A DNA stretch of 64,000 bases from Phenylobacterium aquaticum (GCA_947378305.1 CANCJJ010000004.1:105563-169562), one strand, 5' to 3'; counted from the first letter of the stretch, positions 26,285-34,114 are shown. Numbers and translations are program-made. Notes: generated by a model not told the origin, from the letters alone.

Positions 26285-27474
26285 ATCGGACGCCGCCTCT
26301 GGCTCCAGGCCAGGCAGGCCATACCCGCCAGAATGGACAGGAGTGAGCCCGCAATCACGCCCATTTGGACCTGGCCCTGGGCGGTAGGATTGTCAGCACT
26401 GAAGGCCAGGGCCCCGATATAGAGGCTCATGGTAAAGCCAACGCCGCAGAGCAGGGCACAGCCATAGACGTCGAGCCAGCTGGCCCCCGTGGGGCGACGC
26501 GCCAGTTTCAGGCCGATGGCCAGGGCCGAGGCACCGAAAACCCCCACCTGCTTGCCCAGAAACAGGCCCAGGGCCACACCCAGGGTCACGGGGCTGAACA
26601 GGCTGTCCAGGGACAGGGCGGAGGCGGAAAATCCGGCCGCGACAAAGGCGAACAGGGGCATGATCCCATAGGCGACATAGGGATGCAGGGCGTGCATGAC
26701 CTGGCGCAAGACGCCCTCCTCGCCGGGCCTGCGGGCTCCGATCGGAATGGTCATGGCGGCGGCCACGCCCGCCAGGGAGGTGTTGAGCCCACTCTTTAAG
26801 GTCATGGCCCAGACAAGGACAAAGAGCAGGCCATAAACGGCCAGGGGCGTCCGTCGCCAGAGGCCCGCCAGGGCCATAAGGGCCAGTCCCGCTCCGGCCA
26901 GGGCCAGGGGAACCAGATCGAAGTGGCCCGTGAACAGGGCAGCAATCAGGCCGACGGCGCCCAGGTCGTCGGCAATGGCCAGGGTCAGGAGAAAGGTCCG
27001 CAGGCTGGCCGGGAGGCGAGGTCCGGCTATGGCCAGGGCCGCCAGGGCAAAGGCAATGTCTGTGGCTACCGGGACAGGCCAGCCCTCCGGGGCTCCCCCC
27101 GGACCTGAATTCAAACCGGCATAGACGAGGGCTGGCACCACCATGCCGCCGAGGGCTGCCAGAACGGGGAGGGCCAGCTTTCGCGGGTTGGACAGCTCGC
27201 CGCGCAGGATCTCGAACTTGATCTCCAGGCCAACGACGAAAAAGAAGACGGCCATCAGGCCATCCTTCACCCATTTCAGGACAGTTTTCGTTTCCTCAAA
27301 CGGCCCAACCTGCAAGGTCAGGGGATGCTTGATGAAGCTGAAATAAAACTCTGATCCGGGTGAATTGGCCAGGCCGATGGCCAGGGCTGCGGCCAGGGCC
27401 AGGATCACGCCCGAGGCGGCTTCGGTCTTGAGGAAATCAAGGGTGATGCGGCGGGCCATGCCTTTGGGTAACAT
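26281..27474 (-). CDS. nhaA: Na+/H+ antiporter NhaA
   Basis: NhaA exchanges external H+ for internal Na+ across the inner membrane. The sequence has about 11-12 membrane segments and hallmark blocks GLMAVFFFVVGLEIKFE, PVATDIAFALAALAI and LAIADDLGAVGLIAALF with the paired Asp ion site. I give the ATG at 27474; a TTG at 27492 and an ATG at 27459 are possible. It is divergent from selO. Confidence 0.96.
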   Translation of the reverse strand: MLPKGMARRITLDFLKTEAASGVILALAAALAIGLANSPGSEFYFSFIKHPLTLQVGPFEETKTVLKWVKDGLMAVFFFVVGLEIKFEILRGELSNPRKLALPVLAALGGMVVPALVYAGLNSGPGGAPEGWPVPVATDIAFALAALAIAGPRLPASLRTFLLTLAIADDLGAVGLIAALFTGHFDLVPLALAGAGLALMALAGLWRRTPLAVYGLLFVLVWAMTLKSGLNTSLAGVAAAMTIPIGARRPGEEGVLRQVMHALHPYVAYGIMPLFAFVAAGFSASALSLDSLFSPVTLGVALGLFLGKQVGVFGASALAIGLKLARRPTGASWLDVYGCALLCGVGFTMSLYIGALAFSADNPTAQGQVQMGVIAGSLLSILAGMACLAWSQRRRPI

Positions 27475-27550
27475 GAGCCGTAGGGCACGCAAATCAGATT
27501 TGGTGCAGGCTGAGCTTGTGCCGCGCCCCGGCTTGGCTCATCTGGTGATC

Positions 27551-29008
27551 ATGCCTGTGTCTTCCACCTACCTGCCCGATCCACGACTGCCGGACCTGGG
27601 CGAGGGATTCACCGATCCCGTCCAGGCGGCGGATTTCCCACAGACCGTCCTGCGTTTTCGCAATCAGCGGGCCGCCCAGACGGTGGGTCTTGGCGACCTC
27701 AGTCCGGAGGAATGGATCGCGCACTTCGGGCGGTTTCAACCGCTTCCCGGCAACCTGCCCCAGCCCCTGGCCCAGAGATATCACGGTCATCAGTTTCGGG
27801 TGTATAATCCCGATCTCGGCGACGGGCGGGGCTTTACCTTCGCCCAGTTGCGCCAGACGGGCACGGGCCGCTTGCTGGACCTGGGCACCAAGGGCTCTGG
27901 ACAAACGCCTTGGTCGCGTCAGGGGGATGGCCGCCTGACCCTCAAGGGCGGGGTGCGCGAGGTCCTGGCAACGGCCCAGCTTGAAGCCCTGGGGGTGCCC
28001 ACCTCGCAGACCTTTTCGCTGATCGAGACCGGGGAGGACCTGACCCGGGGCGATGAGCCAAGTCCGACCCGTTCGGCGGTCATGGTGCGCCTGAGCCACG
28101 GACACATCCGCTTTGGCACCTTCCAGAGACTGGCCTATCTGGACGAGCCAGAGGCGATCCGCCAACTGGTCGCCTATTGCATCGCCCACTATTACCCGGC
28201 TCTGGCTGCCAGCCCTGTCCCCGAGGTGGCCCTGCTGGAGGCGGTCATTGCGCAGATGGCGACCACCACGGCCCGCTGGATGGCAGCAGGGTTTGTGCAT
28301 GGCGTGCTCAATACCGACAATATGAACATTACCGGGGAGAGCTTCGACTATGGCCCCTACCGGTTCCTGCCGCGCAGTGATCCGAATTTTGTCGCCGCCT
28401 ATTTTGATTCCTCTGGGCTCTACAGCTTTGGGCGACAACCCGAGGCGGTTTTCTGGAATCTCCAGCACCTTGCCGGGGCCTTGTCCCATACCGGGGTCGC
28501 CCAGGACGGGTTGATCGAGGCCCTGAACGGGTTTGGTCCGGCCTATCGTCAGGCCCTGGCAGCGGCAGTCCTGGCCCGGCTGGGGGTTATGCCCCGGGGC
28601 GACGCGCGCGATGCCCACCTGGTGAATTGCGCCTTCAAGGCCCTGGCCAGCGGCGGCGACGACCTGCGATGGGAGCCCTTCTTCTTTGACTGGTTCGGCG
28701 CGGACGCTGACCGGGCCATGGGCGGGGTGCGGGGGGGGCTCTATGCCGGGGAAGGCTTTGCCGAGTTTCGGACCGCCATGGCCGAGGCCCAGCCCGACCG
28801 GCCGGAACGACTGGCCGCCGGGTATTTCCAGAAGCCGGACCCGGAGGAACTGTTGATCGGGGAGATCGAGACCCTCTGGGCCGCTATTGCCGATCAAGAT
28901 GACTGGGGCCCGCTGGAGGCCAAGCTCCAGGCCCTTGAGGCTGCGCGGCTGTCGCTTAGGCTGGATTCGCCTCTGGCTGGGGGCGGGCCGCCCACTGAGC
29001 CAGTATGA
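27551..29008 (+). CDS. selO: SelO-family protein (YdiU/UPF0061), protein AMPylator
   Basis: SelO is a pseudokinase that transfers AMP from ATP to Ser/Thr/Tyr of proteins in redox control. The N-terminal and kinase-like core is intact: QRYHGHQFRVYNPDLGDGR, LGTKGSGQTPWSRQGDGRLTLKGGVREVL, GVPTSQTFSLIETGE, and FVHGVLNTDNMNITGES (metal/catalytic Asp). At about 485 residues it is close to E. coli SelO, but I see no C-terminal Cys pair or selenocysteine. I chose the ATG at 27551 because the frame upstream overlaps nhaA. Its end overlaps the convergent permease gene by 53 bases. Confidence 0.95.
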   Translation: MPVSSTYLPDPRLPDLGEGFTDPVQAADFPQTVLRFRNQRAAQTVGLGDLSPEEWIAHFGRFQPLPGNLPQPLAQRYHGHQFRVYNPDLGDGRGFTFAQLRQTGTGRLLDLGTKGSGQTPWSRQGDGRLTLKGGVREVLATAQLEALGVPTSQTFSLIETGEDLTRGDEPSPTRSAVMVRLSHGHIRFGTFQRLAYLDEPEAIRQLVAYCIAHYYPALAASPVPEVALLEAVIAQMATTTARWMAAGFVHGVLNTDNMNITGESFDYGPYRFLPRSDPNFVAAYFDSSGLYSFGRQPEAVFWNLQHLAGALSHTGVAQDGLIEALNGFGPAYRQALAAAVLARLGVMPRGDARDAHLVNCAFKALASGGDDLRWEPFFFDWFGADADRAMGGVRGGLYAGEGFAEFRTAMAEAQPDRPERLAAGYFQKPDPEELLIGEIETLWAAIADQDDWGPLEAKLQALEAARLSLRLDSPLAGGGPPTEPV

Positions 29009-29861
29009 CGCCGGACAAGGCAATGGCACCGCCTAGAATTTGAATGGGTCCGAAGGCCTCCTGGAAGATCAGCCAGCCCAGAAGGCCTGCGACGACCGGC
29101 TGGACGAGAACCACCACCGAGGTGGTCGCAGGCGGCAGTTTGCCAAGGGCCCAGGCAATTGATCCCTGGCCAACCACGTGCATGAGCCCAAGGCCGACAC
29201 AGGCGATCCAGCCCCGGGCCGATCCCGGCAGGATCTGTTCATGCAGGGCCAGGGCAATCCCCAGCAGAAGGGGTGCCCCCGTCAGGGACGACCAGAACAT
29301 GATCCGGCTGGCCCCCTGGCTTTCGCGCGCCCGGCTGACGGCCAGGAAATAGAGGGCATACCAAACGGCGGTCATGGCAGAGAGGGCATCTCCCAGCGCA
29401 GGGGACTTGCCCATGGCTCCTCCGCCGCGGGCTGCGGCCATGATCCAGGCTCCGGCCACGGCCATGGCAACTGCGACCAGGAATAGACGGCGCGGCTTCT
29501 GGCGAAAGACCAGCCAGGCCACGGCCGTTACCAGGACCGGCGTCAGGTTGGACAGGACCGTGGCCTTGGCGACTGAGCTGAACTCAATGCCATAGTGCCA
29601 GAAGGCCAGGTCCAGACCGAAGGTCAGGCCGGTGATCAGGGTAATGGGGGTTAGTTTTCCAATCCCGCCGGTCTGCTGGCGGGCCAATATGGCCAGAAGC
29701 GGCAGGGCGAAGGTTAGCCGCCAAAATCCGACCGCCGAGGGCCCCGCATCGGCCAGGCGGACCATGATTGGTCCCAGTCCGATGGTGCAGGCCCCGCCAA
29801 TCAGGACCAGCAGGGCGCGAATATGGGATCTGGACCCGTCCACGGGGCTCGCGTCAGTCAA
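28956..29861 (-). CDS. DMT-family permease with EamA domains
   Basis: The 301-residue inner-membrane protein has about ten hydrophobic helices in two EamA repeats (e.g. GACTIGLGPIMVRLADAGPS and VVVLVQPVVAGLLGWLIFQE). It is a drug/metabolite transporter; the substrate is unknown. The start is TTG at 29861 with GGGAG seven bases upstream, overlapping the gluQ stop by eight bases. It is the last gene of a TetR–gluQ–permease operon. Confidence 0.9.
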   Translation of the reverse strand: MTDASPVDGSRSHIRALLVLIGGACTIGLGPIMVRLADAGPSAVGFWRLTFALPLLAILARQQTGGIGKLTPITLITGLTFGLDLAFWHYGIEFSSVAKATVLSNLTPVLVTAVAWLVFRQKPRRLFLVAVAMAVAGAWIMAAARGGGAMGKSPALGDALSAMTAVWYALYFLAVSRARESQGASRIMFWSSLTGAPLLLGIALALHEQILPGSARGWIACVGLGLMHVVGQGSIAWALGKLPPATTSVVVLVQPVVAGLLGWLIFQEAFGPIQILGGAIALSGVILAQWAARPQPEANPA

Positions 29862-30708
29862 ATCCCAGCTCCCGCCTCAACGCCGCCGGTGTCACCCCCC
29901 GGGAACGCAAATCTTCCAGTGTCTCGGCCCCATCCCGTTTCGCCAGGCGCTTGCCGTCCGGCCCGGTCAGGAGTCGGTGATGGCGATAGACCGGCTGGGG
30001 CAGGTCAAGCAAGGCCTGAAGCAGACATTGGACATGGGTGGCCTCAAACAGGTCCTGGCCACGAACCACATGAGTGACCCCCTGGCGGGCATCATCGACG
30101 GTGACGGCGAGGTGATAGGCCACGCCCACATCCTTGCGCGCCAGAACCACGTCGCCGCCAAGCTCCGGACGGGTGACGATCCGCCCGGCTTGGCCCTCAG
30201 GGCCGGAGCCCTCCTCAAGAAAGGCCTGCCAGGTGCCAGGGCCAAGGGCAGACAGGGCCCTATCCAGGGACAGTCGCCAGGCAAAAGGCTCGCCCCGCGC
30301 CAGGCGGTCTGCCTCCTCTGCCGGAGCCAGAGCTTGTCCGCGAAAGGCCTCCACGGGGCCATGGGGGGCGCTGGCCATGGTCAGGTCGCGGCGAGTTCGA
30401 AAACAGCGATAGACCAGCCCCCGCTCAATCAGGCCCTCCAGGGCAGCGCGATAGACGGCCCCCTCATCGGATTGCCGCAGGACTGGGGTCTCCCAGGTCA
30501 GGCCGAGCCAGGTCAGGTCCTCATAAATCCCGGCCTCAAAGGCCGGGCGGCAGCGGGTATGGTCGATATCCTCGATCCGCAGGATGAAGCGTGCACCTAG
30601 CGCCTTGGCCGTGGTCCAGGCCGTCAGGGCGGAAAAGGCATGGCCCTTGTGCAGGCGTCCGGTCGGTGAGGGCGCGAAACGGACAGCGGGCAGGGCGGCC
30701 GGGCTCAC
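29854..30708 (-). CDS. gluQ: glutamyl-Q tRNA(Asp) synthetase
   Basis: GluQ attaches glutamate to queuosine-34 of tRNA-Asp. The 284-residue protein resembles a truncated GluRS without the anticodon-binding domain. It shows RFAPSPTGRLHKGHAFSAL (HIGH-class motif), RIEDIDHTRCRP, VVRGQDLFEATHVQ and the KRLAKRDG (KMSKS-class) loop. The usual zinc-ligand cluster is reduced (RCFRTRRDL with one Cys). I chose the GTG at 30708, whose GTGA overlaps the TetR stop; the longer frame to 30843 lies inside the TetR gene. Confidence 0.95.
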   Translation of the reverse strand: MSPAALPAVRFAPSPTGRLHKGHAFSALTAWTTAKALGARFILRIEDIDHTRCRPAFEAGIYEDLTWLGLTWETPVLRQSDEGAVYRAALEGLIERGLVYRCFRTRRDLTMASAPHGPVEAFRGQALAPAEEADRLARGEPFAWRLSLDRALSALGPGTWQAFLEEGSGPEGQAGRIVTRPELGGDVVLARKDVGVAYHLAVTVDDARQGVTHVVRGQDLFEATHVQCLLQALLDLPQPVYRHHRLLTGPDGKRLAKRDGAETLEDLRSRGVTPAALRRELGFD

Positions 30709-31325
30709 TCGGCAGGTTCGTCCGGAAACACCCGCATGTGGCCGAACAGACCCCGGAAGAAGGCCTCCTCGCCCCCCACCGTGGCCTTGATCTGGTCGAA
30801 CTGCCGGAAGGAGGCCATTTCCGCCAGGCCATGGGCCGCGCACCAGGCCGCAGACGTTGCCAGCTCCAGCCCGACATGGTCGACGGGGTCGGCTCCGGCC
30901 ATCAGGGCATCGCGCACCTGACGATAAGCCCCGGTTTCCTTGAGGGCAGGGGACAGGTCTTCCCGGTCCCGGGAGCTATTGTACATGACCCGGTAGACGC
31001 TGGGATTGTCCCGGGCAAAACAGACATAGGCCACCCCAAGTGCCACCAGCTTGTCGTGGGTGGACTGGGTATCCACCCGGGCGCTGGCCAGGGCGGCATT
31101 GAGCATTTCCCAGCCCTCGTGGGCCACGGCGTCCAGCAACTCGCTCTTGTCCTTGAAGTGGTGATAGGGCGCCGCCGGGCTGACGCCAGCCTCCCGGGCG
31201 ACGGCGCGCAGGGACAGGGCAGACGGGCCCTCCGCCTCCAGCAACCGACGCGCCGCGGCGATCAGCGCCCGGCGCAGGTCGCCGTGGTGATAGGGGCGGG
31301 CTTCGGCTGTTGCAGTTTCACTCAT
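30705..31325 (-). CDS. TetR/AcrR family transcriptional regulator (WHG-type C-terminus)
   Basis: The 206-residue repressor-type protein has an N-terminal helix-turn-helix (LRRALIAAARRLLEAEGPSALSLRAVAREAGVSPAAPYHHF spans about residues 17-57). The C-terminal ligand domain carries AYVCFARDNPSVYRVMY, typical of the TetR_WHG group. I chose the ATG at 31325; the frame to 31700 runs through the divergent promoter. The stop overlaps gluQ (GTGA). Its probable operator lies 52 bases upstream at 31377-31399, controlling the divergent micropeptide gene and probably itself. Confidence 0.92.
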   Translation of the reverse strand: MSETATAEARPYHHGDLRRALIAAARRLLEAEGPSALSLRAVAREAGVSPAAPYHHFKDKSELLDAVAHEGWEMLNAALASARVDTQSTHDKLVALGVAYVCFARDNPSVYRVMYNSSRDREDLSPALKETGAYRQVRDALMAGADPVDHVGLELATSAAWCAAHGLAEMASFRQFDQIKATVGGEEAFFRGLFGHMRVFPDEPAE

Positions 31326-31368
31326 GATGCTGACCGTAAATCTATATCCAAGCGGCGTAAAGATCATC

Positions 31369-31396
31369 TTGACATCGCTTAGATGGGGTGTATCTA
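31369..31396 (+). promoter_or_regulatory. sigma-70-type promoter for the 35-aa peptide gene
   Basis: A perfect TTGACA (31369-31374) is followed after 16 bases by TATCTA (31391-31396). Transcription would start around 31403, about 55 bases before the peptide start codon. The spacer and -10 contain the operator listed next. Confidence 0.75.
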
Positions 31397-31399
31397 AGC
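31377..31399. promoter_or_regulatory. TetR-type operator (perfect 8-7-8 inverted repeat)
   Basis: GCTTAGAT at 31377-31384 and ATCTAAGC at 31392-31399 are exact inverted copies separated by seven bases. The 23-bp site covers most of the promoter spacer and the -10. It is the size and symmetry expected for a TetR dimer and lies between a TetR gene and the gene it would repress. Binding is inferred. Confidence 0.75.
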
Positions 31400-31457
31400 A
31401 ATGTTCAAATAAATATGTCCCCTGCTCCCCCGGGGGACCCAACTTAAGGAGTGTGTC

Positions 31458-31565
31458 ATGTCTCTCGCCCAGTTCGAACGGCTTTTCGATCGTGTTGTCC
31501 CGGCCCTGCTGGTGGTGCTTGGCGTTGTGGTTGCCGTTGCGACCGCGACCCTCGGCGTCATCTAA
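31458..31565 (+). CDS. 35-aa predicted membrane micropeptide under TetR control
   Basis: The ATG at 31458 has AAGGAG seven bases upstream and the frame stops at TAA 31563-31565. The peptide begins with a charged amphipathic segment (MSLAQFERLFDRVVPAL), then a hydrophobic helix rich in Val, Ala and Leu ending LGVI. Promoter, operator, ribosome site and a strong terminator frame it as a complete transcription unit. I recognise no family. Membrane-damaging, regulatory and transporter-accessory roles are all possible; none is shown. Confidence 0.7.
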   Translation: MSLAQFERLFDRVVPALLVVLGVVVAVATATLGVI

Positions 31566-31588
31566 TATCCGCCCATTCAGGGGCTCAC

Positions 31589-31615
31589 CAAGGGGACCTT
31601 CGGGTCCCCTTTTTG
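31589..31615 (+). terminator. rho-independent terminator of the 35-aa peptide gene
   Basis: AAGGGGACC (31590-31598) pairs with GGTCCCCTT (31603-31611) across a TTCG tetraloop, followed by a T-rich run (TTTTGTTTT). The nine-pair stem with a UUCG loop is highly stable. It lies 24 bases after the peptide stop and isolates the unit from the HNH gene. Confidence 0.92.
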
Positions 31616-31702
31616 TTTTGCCGCATTGCGTCACATCAGCGTCATGACGAAGCCTCAGAATCGAGTCCATATTTGGTTCGGTCCGCGTCAGGAGGTTCAA
31701 TC

Positions 31703-32263
31703 ATGGAGGTGCTGAGGCATTCACCGCATGGCTGGCCTGCCCTTGTTCTCAATGCCGATTTCCGGCCCTTAAGTTATTATCCCCTGTCCCTCTGGGGTTG
31801 GCAGGATGTGATCAAGGCGGTCTTCCTGGACCGGGTCGACGTGGTCTCGACCTATGACCAGATGATCCATTCGCCGTCTTTCGAGATGCGGCTGCCCAGT
31901 GTGGTGTCGCTGAAGCAATATGTCCCCCAGGACCGGCCCCCCGCCTTCACCCGCTTCAACCTGTTTCTGCGCGACGACTTTACCTGCCAGTATTGCCGCC
32001 GGTCGGAAGACCTGACCTTCGACCATGTCATTCCCCGCTCTCGCGGCGGGCGCACCAGTTGGGAAAATATCGTCGCGGCCTGTTCGCGATGCAATCTGAT
32101 CAAGGGCGGACGTATGCCCGCCGAAGCCAACATGCACCCCCTGCACCCGCCCAGACGCCCCAGTTCCCACGAACTCCAGGCCCACGGCCGCCGCTTCCCG
32201 CCCAACCACCTGCACGCCAGCTGGATGGACTATCTCTACTGGGACAGCGAGTTGGAGGCCTGA
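31703..32263 (+). CDS. HNH endonuclease
   Basis: The 186-residue protein has a C-terminal HNH zinc-finger nuclease domain: CQYCRRSEDLTFDHVIPRS, then GGRTSWENIVAACSRCN (Cys pairs and catalytic DHVIPRSRGG). The N-terminus (LVLNADFRPLSYYPLSLWGWQDVI) is the 'HNH endonuclease family with conserved Asn-Pro-Leu region' found widely in alphaproteobacteria and actinobacteria. AGGAGG precedes the ATG by seven bases. Its target is unknown; no restriction methylase or toxin partner is adjacent. Confidence 0.9.
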   Translation: MEVLRHSPHGWPALVLNADFRPLSYYPLSLWGWQDVIKAVFLDRVDVVSTYDQMIHSPSFEMRLPSVVSLKQYVPQDRPPAFTRFNLFLRDDFTCQYCRRSEDLTFDHVIPRSRGGRTSWENIVAACSRCNLIKGGRMPAEANMHPLHPPRRPSSHELQAHGRRFPPNHLHASWMDYLYWDSELEA

Positions 32264-32267
32264 CCAG

Positions 32268-32321
32268 AGCCTGTTCCGATAAGTGGGAACCGGTTATCGG
32301 ATCGAAACAGGCTCTAACTTT
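32268..32321 (+). repeat. REP-like hairpin repeat, copy 1
   Basis: This is the first of two identical 54-bp units. It can fold as a two-stage hairpin: outer AGCCTGTT/AACAGGCT, inner CCGATAA/TTATCGG around a loop with GGGAACCGG. In copy 1 the outer arm extends to ten pairs (32266-32275 with 32306-32315). It is located between convergent genes, consistent with an extragenic palindrome or terminator-like element. Confidence 0.85.
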
Positions 32322-32336
32322 TTGAAAGGGATCTTC

Positions 32337-32390
32337 AGCCTGTTCCGATAAGTGGGAACCGGTTATCGGATCGAAACAGGCTCTAACTTT
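32337..32390 (+). repeat. REP-like hairpin repeat, copy 2
   Basis: This is identical over 54 bases to the unit starting at 32268, giving a 69-bp period. The outer arm is eight pairs (32337-32344 with 32375-32382), with the same inner CCGATAA/TTATCGG stem. It lies 25 bases from the coq7 stop and could also help end reverse-strand transcripts. Confidence 0.85.
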
Positions 32391-32414
32391 GTGAATGAGA
32401 GCTTTTAGAGGGCT

Positions 32415-32972
32415 CTAAACCTTCTCGCTGATCCGGATCGCGGTCTTGCAGCCGACCTGGATGATGGCGGCGAGCAGGGCATAGCCCGGGGCGTCGCGGG
32501 CCCCTTCTTCGACCGCCTGGTCGCGGTGGGAAAGCTCTTCATTGCGAAACTGGGTCAGTTCCGCCGCCAGGGCGGGGTCGCGGGTTTCGAGTTCGCGGAT
32601 CTGGCTGGCATAGTGGTCGGCAATCACCGTCTCCACCGCCTCGGTGCAGGCATGGGCGGCCTTCTCGCCCATGAGGGCTGTGCCTGCGCCCAGGGCAAAA
32701 CCTGCCAGCCGCCAGAGGGGGGTGAAGAGGGTGGGCCGGACCTTGTGTTCATTGAGCAGGGCGTCGAACCGGGCCAGATGAACGGCCTCGTGCCCCTCCA
32801 TCTCGGCCAGCTGTCCGGCAATGCGCTCATGACCGGGGGCCTTGCCCAGAACGGCCCTCTGACCGCGATAAATGTGGACGGCCCCCAGTTCACCGGCATG
32901 GTCAACGCGGAGGATTTCGGCCAGTCGGGCGGTCGTGGCCCCCTTGCCGGGCCGGGGAGGGAGCGGGCTCAT
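32415..32972 (-). CDS. coq7: demethoxyubiquinone hydroxylase (Coq7 family)
   Basis: Coq7 is a di-iron hydroxylase that performs the late C6 hydroxylation in ubiquinone synthesis. The 185-residue protein has the paired iron-ligand motifs HAGELGAVHIYRGQ (E-x-x-H), MEGHEAVHLARF, ALMGEKAAHACTEAVE and the C-terminal RNEELSHRDQAVE. It is preceded by dsbB with an ATGA overlap. A membrane-associated role near complex bc1 is expected from the family. Confidence 0.94.
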   Translation of the reverse strand: MSPLPPRPGKGATTARLAEILRVDHAGELGAVHIYRGQRAVLGKAPGHERIAGQLAEMEGHEAVHLARFDALLNEHKVRPTLFTPLWRLAGFALGAGTALMGEKAAHACTEAVETVIADHYASQIRELETRDPALAAELTQFRNEELSHRDQAVEEGARDAPGYALLAAIIQVGCKTAIRISEKV

Positions 32973-33490
32973 GGGGCGGTCTGCCTTCCTCGCAAAAGGG
33001 CAACAAGGCTGAGACCGGCGAGCTTGGACGAGATCAGCACATTCCAGCCCGCCATGGACAGGCCCAGCATCCGCCAGGCGGCTTCATCACAGGCGGGGGG
33101 GCGGATTTTGGCCGTGCCCTGGATCAAGGCGCTCAGGGCCTGGGCATTGATCTGGCTGCTATTGCTGGCGCAGGTCGAGGGGCCGGGCCACCACTTCCAT
33201 TCCGCCCCGGCGTGATAGGCGGCAATGCCGACGCCCGCCATAAAGACCAGGGCCAAACCGAGGTGAAATAGACCCTTGAAACGCTGCAGCCCGGCAGGCC
33301 GGGTCAGGACCAGACCCGCCAGGGCCAGACTGCCCGCGATCCAGTAAACCTCCCTCTGGCGCAGGCACAGGGTGCAGGGGGCATAGCCGCCAAAGGTCTC
33401 AAAGGCATGGGCGGCACCCAGCATGAGGGCGCTGGCGGCCAGGGCACATGCCAGCCAGTGCTCAATCACCCGGGACAAGAGCTTGATCAT
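32969..33490 (-). CDS. dsbB: disulfide bond formation protein B
   Basis: DsbB re-oxidises DsbA and passes electrons to ubiquinone. The 173-residue protein has four membrane segments, the first periplasmic Cys pair in YAPCTLCLRQREVYW, and a second pair formed by Cys in PSTCASN and PPACDEA. The family fits. The stop codon overlaps coq7 (ATGA), linking a quinone-reducing protein with a quinone-synthesis enzyme in one unit. Confidence 0.93.
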   Translation of the reverse strand: MIKLLSRVIEHWLACALAASALMLGAAHAFETFGGYAPCTLCLRQREVYWIAGSLALAGLVLTRPAGLQRFKGLFHLGLALVFMAGVGIAAYHAGAEWKWWPGPSTCASNSSQINAQALSALIQGTAKIRPPACDEAAWRMLGLSMAGWNVLISSKLAGLSLVALLRGRQTAP

Positions 33491-33529
33491 GGCGCGGCTT
33501 ATGCCCCAAATCCCGGGTGAGGTCCAAGC

Positions 33530-34114
33530 TCAACCATGGCCCAGTCCGCGCAGGACCAGGAAAACCACCAGGAGCAGGCTGGCCGCCGCCATGAGATAGA
33601 GGCCCATCCGGCGTTCGAATTCCGCCACAAGGTGGGGGCCAAAATATTTCAGCAGGGTGGCGGTCAGGAAAAACCTCGCCCCCCGGGTCACGACCGAGGC
33701 CCAGACGAAGGTGACAAAGCTGAAATGCGCCAGGCCTGAGGCAATGGTGACCAGCTTGTAGGGAATGGGCGTCAGGCCCTTGATCAGTATGACCCACAGG
33801 CCCCACTGGGCAAACCAGGCCTGAAAGGCCTTCTGGCCATCGGCATGACCCATGAGGCGGAGTATGGCCAGGCCGACCGGCTCCAGAAAATAACCAATCG
33901 CATAGCCCAGACAGCCGCCCAGGACCGAGGCCAGGGTACAGATGGCGGCATAGTGAAAGGCCCTGTCGCGCCGGGCCAGGACCATGGGGGCCAGCATGAC
34001 ATCTGGCGGAACCGGAAAGAAGGAACTCTCGGCAAACGAGACAAGGGCCAGGACCCAGGGCGCATGGCGGGAGCCTGCCAGTCGGATAACGCCGTCATAG
34101 AGCTTGCGAAACAT
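33530..34114 (-). CDS. YqaA-family (SNARE-associated/VTT domain) membrane protein
   Basis: The 194-residue inner-membrane protein has the DedA-like/VTT core: VLALVSFAESSFFPVPPDVML, GGCLGYAIGYFLEPVG, and KGLTPIPYKLVTIASGLAHFSF. It has about five hydrophobic segments and a short length typical of YqaA. The family is tied to lipid or small-molecule flipping across the membrane; the substrate is unknown. It lies about 36 bases after feoB and 40 before dsbB. Confidence 0.9.
   Translation of the reverse strand: MFRKLYDGVIRLAGSRHAPWVLALVSFAESSFFPVPPDVMLAPMVLARRDRAFHYAAICTLASVLGGCLGYAIGYFLEPVGLAILRLMGHADGQKAFQAWFAQWGLWVILIKGLTPIPYKLVTIASGLAHFSFVTFVWASVVTRGARFFLTATLLKYFGPHLVAEFERRMGLYLMAAASLLLVVFLVLRGLGHG

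Noticed and set aside
27494..29029. 511-codon reverse-strand frame opposite selO
   Set aside because: Shadow of the selO frame. SelO has unmistakable motifs, and the antisense protein shows none.
32400..32418. third partial copy of the REP-like hairpin next to the coq7 stop
   Set aside because: Only AGAG/CTCT arms remain (TTTAGAG and CTCTAAA), without the CCGATAA/TTATCGG core. It is a separate small palindrome, not a copy.
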